IMG/VR virus record: IMGVR_UViG_3300023284_001041
Location: 1-30,317 of that record
Strand: one strand, 5' to 3'
From: a virus
Length of the DNA stretch: 30,317 bases
Each line of letters begins with the position of its first letter. The first letter of the stretch is position 1. The notes below the pieces were generated by a model. The model searched no databases and had not been told where the DNA came from. It saw only the letters and a list, made by a program, of their open reading frames with translations. Of the stretch, positions 1-6,635 are shown one piece after another. A program made the translations under genes and the position numbers.

Positions 1-20
1 ACGCAAAAGGGCGAAGATAA

Positions 21-1223
21 ATGGCGAGCAATATCCTCTTAACACCTGATATAATCACGCGAGAAGCACTGCGTATTTTACATCAGAAAATGACTTTCAT
101 CGGCAGGATCAATCGTCAATATGACGACCGGTTTGCCAATGATGGCGCAAAAATCGGTGACAGCCTGAGAATCAGACTGCCCAATGAATATACCGTACGA
201 ACGGGCAGAGTTATTCAGGTACAAGATACCGTTGAAGCATCTGAAACCCTGACTATTGCCACCCAGAAGGGCGTCGATATGTCCTTTTCAAGCAATGAAC
301 TCACTCTTGATCTGGATGACTTCTCTCAGAGGATTCTGGAACCCGCGATGGCGGTTCTTGCCTCGAACATCGAAGCCGATGCTCTTCAGACCATGACGCT
401 GGATGTCCCGAATATTGTCGATAATGACGCTGCTGCGCTTTCCTTCCTGAATATTCTTCAGGGTGGTCAGGCACTGGATGACAATCTGGCACCGATGGAC
501 AATACCCGGACAGCATTGCTTTCGACTGGATCACAGGTAACGATTGTTGATTCCCTGAAGGGTTTGTTCCAGGATTCAACCCAGATTTCACAGCAATATC
601 TGGATGGCATGATGGGTCGTACTGCTGGATTTGATTTCTTTGCCAGCACCCATGTTGCCGATCATGTTACTGGAACTGCTGCCAAGACCACTGGCTATCT
701 TGTGGACGGAGTGAGCCAGTCTGGTTCATCGATCATCGTCGATACCGGAAGCACCACTTTCCTCAAGGGTGATATTGTCACCTTTGCCGGTGTCAATCAG
801 GTGCATCAGGAAACCAAGGTCGATCAGGGTTTCTTGAGGGAATTCGTGATTACAGCGGATTCAGGAGCGTCTGCAACGACTCTGGCGATTTCACCTGAAA
901 TGGTTGTTTCTGGTGCGAAGCAGAATGTCACCGGCTCTCCTGCCGATGATGCTGCAATTGTGAAAGTTGGTGCCGGGGCAGGTCAGTCCCTTAATGGTGA
1001 TCTGGTATTCCACCGCGATGCTTTTACCTTCGCCACTGCCGACCTGGTCATGCCTGATGGTGTCGATTTTGCAGCGAGGGAAGTCTTTGAAAACATTTCC
1101 ATGCGGATCGTCCGCGCCTTCGATATTAACAACGATCTTTTCCCGACACGTATCGATGTCCTTTATGGCTTCAAGACGCTTCGTGAAGGTCGTTTAGCAG
1201 CAAGGATTCACGCTGATGGCTAG
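21..1223 (+). CDS. Major capsid (coat) protein, P22 gp5-like
   Basis: This 400-residue protein is the likely shell protein of the head. The N-terminus (MASNILLTPDIITREALRIL), the following NRQYDDRF segment and the GDSLRIRLP stretch near residues 45-53 match the P22 coat protein family (PF11651), and the length is close to P22 gp5 (430). The central part around residues 215-320 is rich in Gly, Thr and Ser and probably corresponds to the inserted domain of the HK97 fold. An AAGGGCGAAG stretch just upstream serves as ribosome binding site. It overlaps the next gene by 8 bases, and gp4-like and gp10-like genes follow as in P22. Portal and scaffold genes, expected upstream, lie outside the window. 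Confidence 0.9.
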   Translation: MASNILLTPDIITREALRILHQKMTFIGRINRQYDDRFANDGAKIGDSLRIRLPNEYTVRTGRVIQVQDTVEASETLTIATQKGVDMSFSSNELTLDLDDFSQRILEPAMAVLASNIEADALQTMTLDVPNIVDNDAAALSFLNILQGGQALDDNLAPMDNTRTALLSTGSQVTIVDSLKGLFQDSTQISQQYLDGMMGRTAGFDFFASTHVADHVTGTAAKTTGYLVDGVSQSGSSIIVDTGSTTFLKGDIVTFAGVNQVHQETKVDQGFLREFVITADSGASATTLAISPEMVVSGAKQNVTGSPADDAAIVKVGAGAGQSLNGDLVFHRDAFTFATADLVMPDGVDFAAREVFENISMRIVRAFDINNDLFPTRIDVLYGFKTLREGRLAARIHADG

Positions 1224-1407
1224 GCATGTTTATAAAGAACTAGATGGTGAAGTGGTCTTCAAGTCTATCGAAGGACTTAATCCAAAAGGTTGGAAAAAAG
1301 AACCCTTCGCATTGCTTGAGGATCTTGAAAAACCCGATGGCTATGAAATCCGCGAGGAAGGACAGCTTTCTCAAAGACGTAATCCAGAAGTAGGAAGGAT
1401 CAGATAA
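1216..1407 (+). CDS. Small hypothetical protein downstream of coat
   Basis: A 63-residue, charged, soluble protein with no recognised family. It starts inside the last codons of the coat gene (8-base overlap) and its TAA shares a base with the ATG of the next gene, so it is translationally chained on both sides. That spacing, rather than homology, supports it being real. It has no signal peptide or membrane segment. Position suggests a capsid-associated or assembly role, but this is inference only. The ribosome binding site is weak, which fits coupling to the coat gene. Confidence 0.65.
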   Translation: MARHVYKELDGEVVFKSIEGLNPKGWKKEPFALLEDLEKPDGYEIREEGQLSQRRNPEVGRIR

Positions 1408-1877
1408 TGGCTGAACAAATTGGAACAAATTCTCCTGATGGAGCGCTGGTACAAGGCCAACGCAGGCAGGTCATTTCTGGTGAAGGTGCAACTCGTATCT
1501 TGTTAGCATCAGAGTCAGGTTCGCTTTGTCTCTTTGACAAGGCTGATGGCATTATCTACACGTTGCCCGCACCTGCGGTTGGTATGGAGTTTGAGTTTCT
1601 GATCACAGTTGCAGGTTCGAGTAATTCTTACTCCATTGATACGGATGCGGCTACCACCTTTATCGGTGGTGGTGTTGCTGCGGTTTCTACCGCGGTAGCT
1701 GAAGGCGGAGACAGTTTCGCCGCCGTTATTGCATCAACTGTGTCGTGTGACTTTGATAGTGCTGTCACAGGTCGTCTTATTGGCACCCAAGTAAAGTTCA
1801 CATGCCTCAGTTCAACTACATGGGGCTGCGAGGGTGTGACTCATGGTGTTGGCACTTTGGCCACCCCATTCGCATAA
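1407..1877 (+). CDS. Hypothetical structural protein, possible capsid decoration protein
   Basis: A 156-residue protein rich in Gly, Ala, Thr, Ser and Val with almost no long helices predicted by eye, which is the composition of a beta-rich virion protein. It sits between the coat gene and the gp4-like head-completion gene, where decoration or head-stabilising proteins are often encoded. The start ATG overlaps the upstream TAA by one base, with GGAAGG upstream as ribosome binding site. No family was recognised with certainty; decoration protein is an inference from place and composition. It could also be a minor head protein. Confidence 0.6.
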   Translation: MAEQIGTNSPDGALVQGQRRQVISGEGATRILLASESGSLCLFDKADGIIYTLPAPAVGMEFEFLITVAGSSNSYSIDTDAATTFIGGGVAAVSTAVAEGGDSFAAVIASTVSCDFDSAVTGRLIGTQVKFTCLSSTTWGCEGVTHGVGTLATPFA

Positions 1878-1884
1878 GAAATGT

Positions 1885-1920
1885 GGGGGGTCGAAAGGCC
1901 CCTCACTGCCAAAGTGAGAG
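1885..1920 (+). other. Tandem hairpins between head and tail genes
   Basis: The 51-base gap between the decoration-like gene and the gp4-like gene holds two adjacent inverted repeats: GGGG/CCCC at 1887-1890 and 1899-1902, and CTCACT/AGTGAG at 1902-1907 and 1913-1918. They share base 1902, so only one can be fully closed at a time. There is no U-tract, so they are not an ordinary terminator. They could be a processing or translation-modulating element that lowers tail-gene expression relative to coat; this is inference. Confidence 0.4.
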
Positions 1921-1928
1921 GGTGAGTA

Positions 1929-2321
1929 ATGGCAACCAATCTTGACATAATCACCACTGCGTTTCGCATCATAAATATCATTAATGAAAATGAGCCCCCC
2001 TCATCGGAACTCGCCGCTGAGGGTCTGGAGGCGATGAATGATCTTCTCGCCGACTGGGAAGCCGATGGAATCGAACTTGGTTATTTCCCACAAACAGTTT
2101 TAGCGGACACTTCGCCGATCGAAGACAAGGATTTACGTGGGGTGAAATTCAATCTGGCGGGAGAATTGGCGGGAAGAAAAGGTAGTCCGATTTCCGCCGC
2201 TTCAGTATTGATTGCCCAGACAAGTTTTGAGAGATTAAGCAAGGGAACATCGGAAATAATTGAAAATTCCTTTGATCATCTTCCCTCATCGCGTAGAGCA
2301 TTCGATATAAATAATGCCTAG
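1929..2321 (+). CDS. Tail accessory / head-completion protein, P22 gp4-like
   Basis: A 130-residue helical protein resembling P22 gp4, the factor that binds beneath the portal ring and starts tail assembly. The N-terminus (ATNLDIITTAFRIINII) followed by an acidic EGLEAMNDLLADWEADGI helix is typical of this family; the 'LxxWxxDGI' block at about residues 39-47 is the strongest match. The length is slightly below the usual 150-170. It is preceded by GAGAGGG as ribosome binding site and overlaps the gp10-like gene by 8 bases, the same order as P22 genes 4 and 10. Confidence 0.8.
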   Translation: MATNLDIITTAFRIINIINENEPPSSELAAEGLEAMNDLLADWEADGIELGYFPQTVLADTSPIEDKDLRGVKFNLAGELAGRKGSPISAASVLIAQTSFERLSKGTSEIIENSFDHLPSSRRAFDINNA

Positions 2322-3681
2322 ACTTCCTCTTCCTATTGGAACTTATCAATATTCCGATCCGAGCGTTTCATCGCGCAGGCTTCTTAATTGCACTGCGGAA
2401 GCAGTTCCTGGTGGCAAAAGCCCGATAACAGTCAAGAGGATGCCGGGAATAGACAATTTCGCTGTTGCGGGGACGGCCCATCGTGGTGGTCATGTTTTCA
2501 AGGGAGACTTATATACAGTTTCAGGAACTTCGTTCTTCAAGATAACCAAAGCCGGTGTTGTTACAACAATAGGCACTGTCCCCGGAAGCCAGAGAGTAAG
2601 TATCGCGGATAACGGTTTCGAAATGGTTATTGTTGCCGAGCCTGATGGCTTTGTGAGCGACGGCACATCTGTAACAAAGATAACGGGCACTTTTTTTAAT
2701 GCCGGTGGCGCGAGCGACGTTGATTTTATAGACAGTTTTTTTGTCTTTACGCGCCCGGATTCACAAGTTCTTTTTAACAGTGGATTAAATAACACAACCT
2801 TTAACGCTCTTGATTTTACCTCAATTGACGGCTCACCAGACAATCTTGTTGGATTAATTGTCGATCACAGGGAAATCTTTCTCGCTGGTGAGAAAAGTTG
2901 TGAGCTATGGTTCAATGCCGGAAACCCGGTGGGAAGCCCGTTTTCCCGTTCTCCAAGCGGTTATCTGGAAGTCGGTTGCGCTTCCGGACAGACGCTGGCA
3001 AAGATCGACAATACGGTATTCTGGCTAGCCGATGATGAAACGGTCCGAAGATTGGTAGGGAATAACCCTACAGTTATTTCAACACCCGGCATAGCCGATC
3101 TGATCCGCGATGAAGATAACAGTCAGGCATTTGCTTTTGCCTATACGTTTGAAGGCAAGTTCTATTATGTCCTCACATTTCCTTCGCTAACGCTGGAATA
3201 TGACATTGCAGCGGCGGAATGGCATGAAAGGGAAAGCCGCAACAAAAATATCTGGGTGCCTACAGACATTATCGAATTTAATGGGCTTACCGTACTGGAT
3301 AGCTCATCAGGTAATGTCGGAACGCTCAATTCTGAAACCAAGACAGAATTCGGTGATTCACAATTGCTTCAATGGACCTACAATCCTATTTATGCGGAAG
3401 GCAAAAGAGTTCTGCACGACAGGCTGGAAATCAACATGTCGGTGGGACGAGGCACAACTCTGGGACAGGGATCGGCCCCGGAAATCATATTGTTGATTTC
3501 GGATGATGGCGGCTCTTCCTTTAACGAATATCAAAGACGTTCCCTGGGAGCATTAGGAAAGCGAGAGACAAGGGTTTTCTGGACCGGGCTGGGAAGTTCT
3601 TATAATCGGGTTTACCAGTGCCAGATGTCTGATCCGGTGGATATGTTCATGTTCGACACAAATGTTGAAATCAGGATATGA
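2314..3681 (+). CDS. Packaged DNA stabilisation / tail hub protein, P22 gp10-like
   Basis: A 455-residue beta-rich protein matching P22 gp10 (472 residues), which plugs the portal-gp4 channel and keeps packaged DNA inside. Diagnostic features are the N-terminal LPIGTYQYSDPSVSSRRLLNC-type start, the RMPGIDNF segment near residues 42-49, and repeated blade-like strands containing GxxYxVSGTSFFKI and ILLISDDGGSSF motifs. It directly follows the gp4-like gene (8-base overlap) and overlaps the next gene by 4 bases. Family assignment rests on the N-terminal motif, length and gene order. Confidence 0.85.
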   Translation: MPRLPLPIGTYQYSDPSVSSRRLLNCTAEAVPGGKSPITVKRMPGIDNFAVAGTAHRGGHVFKGDLYTVSGTSFFKITKAGVVTTIGTVPGSQRVSIADNGFEMVIVAEPDGFVSDGTSVTKITGTFFNAGGASDVDFIDSFFVFTRPDSQVLFNSGLNNTTFNALDFTSIDGSPDNLVGLIVDHREIFLAGEKSCELWFNAGNPVGSPFSRSPSGYLEVGCASGQTLAKIDNTVFWLADDETVRRLVGNNPTVISTPGIADLIRDEDNSQAFAFAYTFEGKFYYVLTFPSLTLEYDIAAAEWHERESRNKNIWVPTDIIEFNGLTVLDSSSGNVGTLNSETKTEFGDSQLLQWTYNPIYAEGKRVLHDRLEINMSVGRGTTLGQGSAPEIILLISDDGGSSFNEYQRRSLGALGKRETRVFWTGLGSSYNRVYQCQMSDPVDMFMFDTNVEIRI

Positions 3682-4232
3682 CTGGAATCCAGGACTTACC
3701 CCACCAGAGAATCCCGGAGGAATGGGACGTCAAGTGGTTTCTCGAATTCATCAGGGATGTTCTTGCAAACGCCGATGTAAGAAATGCTGATGGTATAGGA
3801 ATCACTATTACTGGCGAAGCTGCCGAAACAGCGACACTTGCCAATGACAGTGTTGATAATGATTTTGTTATGGTTTCCGCGAGCGAGAATCAGGACAATG
3901 AACGTATTCTGGCGGCAGGAACCCTTACTGAGGTTGTTGATAACGGGGCAGGTAATACGATTCAGCTCGGTCTTGCCGATATCATAACACAGAGTTTTCT
4001 CGGAAGAACAACCGCTTCTACTGGTGATGTTGAAGTCTTGACCACGACACAAGCGACCGCCTTGCTTGATGATGCGACCACTTCATTGAAAGGCGTTGTA
4101 AACGAAGCGGCGGCAGTTGCTGATTTAAGCCAGACAATCTCCAGTCCACCAACGCAGGCAGAAGTTCAGGCAATCAGTGATAAGATTGATGAACTTCTGG
4201 GCGTGATGAGAACAGCAGGACTATTGGCATGA
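3678..4232 (+). CDS. Putative tail protein in the gp26 (tail needle) position
   Basis: A 184-residue acidic, Thr/Ala-rich protein. The middle contains a short segment (LGRTTASTGDVEVLTTTQA, about residues 109-127) of a kind common in tail fibres, and the C-terminus ends in a helix QAEVQAISDKIDELLGVMRTAG with heptad spacing that could trimerise. In P22 the gene following gp10 encodes the gp26 tail needle, so this is a positional candidate for the needle or tip. It lacks the long coiled coil of gp26, so function is uncertain. It is joined to both neighbours by ATGA overlaps. Confidence 0.6.
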   Translation: MTGIQDLPHQRIPEEWDVKWFLEFIRDVLANADVRNADGIGITITGEAAETATLANDSVDNDFVMVSASENQDNERILAAGTLTEVVDNGAGNTIQLGLADIITQSFLGRTTASTGDVEVLTTTQATALLDDATTSLKGVVNEAAAVADLSQTISSPPTQAEVQAISDKIDELLGVMRTAGLLA

Positions 4233-4657
4233 TCCGCGAAGCTACCACAGAAGATATTCCGGCTCTTGTCGCAATGGGCCGGGTGTTTTTCAAACTTACG
4301 GGGCTTCCTATTGAATATGATGGTAACTCAGTTGCGGAAATGATTACAAATCTTATAAAGAATGGAGATGCAGTTGTTTTCGTCGATGATGAAGTAAAAA
4401 GTGCTATTGCGGGTTTGGTTTATCCGTTTTATTTCAATACTGACATTCTTTCGGGAAATGAAATGTTCTGGTGGGTTTCTCCGGAAAAGCGCGGAACAGG
4501 ATTGAGATTAGTGGACAAATTGGAGGATTGGGCAAGAGACAAAGGGGCGGACCTTTTTCAGATGACCTGTCTCCATGAAGGGCATGAAAAAATAGGCCGT
4601 TATTATCAACGACGCGGATATATGCCGACAGAACATAATTATATGAGGGCTTTATAA
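4229..4657 (+). CDS. GNAT-family N-acetyltransferase
   Basis: A 142-residue protein with the GCN5-related acetyltransferase fold. The N-terminus (IREATTEDIPALVAMG) is the usual beta1-alpha1 of this family. Motif A is visible as WWVSPEKRGTGLRLVDKLEDWARDKGA near residues 76-102, with RGTGLRL as the acetyl-CoA pyrophosphate loop. The segment YYQRRGYMPTEHNYMRAL near the end is the usual beta6-beta7 region. It lies inside the virion module between tail and ejection genes with ATGA/TAATG junctions, a place where P22-like phages sometimes carry such an enzyme. The substrate is unknown. Confidence 0.85.
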   Translation: MIREATTEDIPALVAMGRVFFKLTGLPIEYDGNSVAEMITNLIKNGDAVVFVDDEVKSAIAGLVYPFYFNTDILSGNEMFWWVSPEKRGTGLRLVDKLEDWARDKGADLFQMTCLHEGHEKIGRYYQRRGYMPTEHNYMRAL

Positions 4658-5397
4658 TGGTTATCGGTACAACGGCAGCAATCATTGGTGGTTCTGTCAT
4701 TGCTGGCGGTCTTGGTCTTGCTGCATCTGGCAAGGTAGCAAGAGCGTCCAGACGCGCCGGAGAACTTGGTTTTGAAGCCTCAGAAGCTTCCATAGCCGAG
4801 CAACGCCGCCAGTTTGATATCGCACAGGAACTTACCGCCCCACGCCGCGCAGCAGAAGAAGAAGCAATAAATTCATTACGGGGCCTTCTCGGTCTTGGTG
4901 GTGCACCACCGGATTTTTCTGCTTTTGCTCAAACACCGGGATTCCAGTTCACCCGTGAGGAGGCCCTCAGGGCCACGGAGAGAGGTGCTGCCGCCAGAGG
5001 CGGGTTGGTGTCCGGAGGAACCCTTGCCGAGCTTCAGGGGCGTGCTGCGGGCCTTGCGGGACAGAATTTCTTGCAAAGCTTCCTTCAGCCAACCCTTGCT
5101 CTTGCCACGGGTGGCGCAGCGGGACAACAGGCACAGAACGCACTTAATCTCGGTGTTAATGTTGGCGGCACTCTTGAGCGAGGAGCCGCGGCACGCGCTT
5201 CCGGTATTACAGGTGCCGCACAAGCACAGGCCGGTGGTTTGGCTGCATTAAATCAGGCGATACAGGGCGGGTTTAGCAATTTCCTGCTTCAAGGTCAGCT
5301 TGGCGGTGGTGGTGGAGGTTTTAACCCTGGTTTTGGGCAGGTTAATCAGGGCTTCCCGACCACCGCTCCCGGTTTTCCCGTTAGTTTTGGAGGCTAA
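4657..5397 (+). CDS. DNA ejection protein, P22 gp7-like (by position and composition)
   Basis: A 246-residue protein starting with a hydrophobic glycine-rich segment (about residues 4-24), then a long Ala/Glu/Arg helix and an Ala/Gly/Gln-rich body ending in glycine runs. This matches small ejected internal virion proteins that help build the DNA channel across the envelope. It is the first of three consecutive genes in the place of P22 genes 7, 20 and 16. Segments such as PGFQFTREEALRATERGAAARG at about 94-115 recur in 'DNA transfer protein' families of P22-like phages. The assignment mixes motif recognition with context. Confidence 0.7.
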   Translation: MVIGTTAAIIGGSVIAGGLGLAASGKVARASRRAGELGFEASEASIAEQRRQFDIAQELTAPRRAAEEEAINSLRGLLGLGGAPPDFSAFAQTPGFQFTREEALRATERGAAARGGLVSGGTLAELQGRAAGLAGQNFLQSFLQPTLALATGGAAGQQAQNALNLGVNVGGTLERGAAARASGITGAAQAQAGGLAALNQAIQGGFSNFLLQGQLGGGGGGFNPGFGQVNQGFPTTAPGFPVSFGG

Positions 5398-5399
5398 TA

Positions 5400-6635
5400 A
5401 TGGTTGACTTTGCACCTTTCGATCTTGGCAATGTCTTGGGACGAGCGGAACAGATTCGTGGCTTTCGTAGTCAGAATGTCCTGCGTGAACAAGAGATTCA
5501 GGCCCAGAATGCCCTGACACAACAAGCCGCTCAGTTCAATCCGCTTTTGCAGAGGTTCCTTGCTGGTGAAACCGAACTTGCGCCTGAATTATTTGCCGTT
5601 GATCCTGCGCGAGCAACAGAGGCCGTGGGATTTACGGGTGCTCAAGCGGAAGAACAACGCGCAGAAGAACAACGAGAAGCCGATTTAATTGTAAGAACGA
5701 CACAACTTGTAGTGAATTCCGCAAGCCCATCTACTCTTCTCCCATTAGTCGCACCACAGTTTATCGAACAACTTGAAGAACAGGGCGTGGATATAAACCA
5801 GCTACAAGGGCCGGAAGGCGACAGGATGATTCGTGAAGTATTGGGGCCGGGTTTACTGGCTGAATTTGGGCCAAAATCAAGCTCGACTCTGGAGGAATTG
5901 GGTATTACAGCGCCAGAAGGTGCATTTATTCAATTCCAGAATCCGGAAACAGGTGAAATCAGAGACGTAAGAAGAGATTCCGATGAGGCCGATGTTTTAG
6001 CTGCTGATCCAAGTTTCCAACAGGTCTCTCGGGTGCAGAGAATTGAACAGGGTGGTGTGGGCGCATTTACCAGTTCCCAGATAGGAGAACGCGAACTGAA
6101 TTTCGAGAAGCAAACTCGATCAGTGGCAGAGGTTACAAGTTTGATAGATCGACTCACAGAACAGGTAACTGAAAGTGGCGCTCCCATTCTTGGTATTGTT
6201 GGTGCGGCCCAACGGTTTGCTGGTGAAGCAGGTGCAACTATTGAGGCAGCAGCAGATGTATTCGGCATTGATTTGTCGCCTGAAGGCTTTAATTTCGATG
6301 ACTTCGATGCTGATGCAGTTAAATCAGCTCAAACACGATCCAATATTGTTAAACTGTCATTCCTCATAGCACAGGCAAGAAATCCATCAGGTCGGATTAC
6401 TGAACCTGATGTTCAGGCCGCAATAAGAGAGATTGGCGCTTCTGCTGATCCAGCACAATTCGTTGGCACGTTACAAGAAGTCAGAGCGGGTATTGTATCC
6501 AGCTTCAATATTTTGGCTCGCCAACAACGCCAGTCACCGAATGGTTTTGAGGAATTCGTTCAACCTCTTTTGCCGCCTTCAGCAGATTTACCACGCACCA
6601 GAGATGGTCTTGAAATAATTGATCTGAGACAATAA
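5400..6635 (+). CDS. Putative DNA ejection protein, P22 gp20 position
   Basis: A 411-residue, Gln/Glu/Ala-rich, largely helical protein. The N-terminus is amphipathic with repeated Gln and Arg (LGRAEQIRGFRSQNVLREQE) like internal virion proteins. The centre contains an FIQFQNPETGEIRDVRRDS-like beta segment (near residues 175-195) seen in large phage structural proteins, and the C-terminal third (VKLSFLIAQARNPSGRITEPDVQAAI) is a helical segment common in ejection proteins. It starts three bases after the preceding stop with a GGAGG ribosome binding site and shares its final base with the next start. Confidence 0.6.
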   Translation: MVDFAPFDLGNVLGRAEQIRGFRSQNVLREQEIQAQNALTQQAAQFNPLLQRFLAGETELAPELFAVDPARATEAVGFTGAQAEEQRAEEQREADLIVRTTQLVVNSASPSTLLPLVAPQFIEQLEEQGVDINQLQGPEGDRMIREVLGPGLLAEFGPKSSSTLEELGITAPEGAFIQFQNPETGEIRDVRRDSDEADVLAADPSFQQVSRVQRIEQGGVGAFTSSQIGERELNFEKQTRSVAEVTSLIDRLTEQVTESGAPILGIVGAAQRFAGEAGATIEAAADVFGIDLSPEGFNFDDFDADAVKSAQTRSNIVKLSFLIAQARNPSGRITEPDVQAAIREIGASADPAQFVGTLQEVRAGIVSSFNILARQQRQSPNGFEEFVQPLLPPSADLPRTRDGLEIIDLRQ

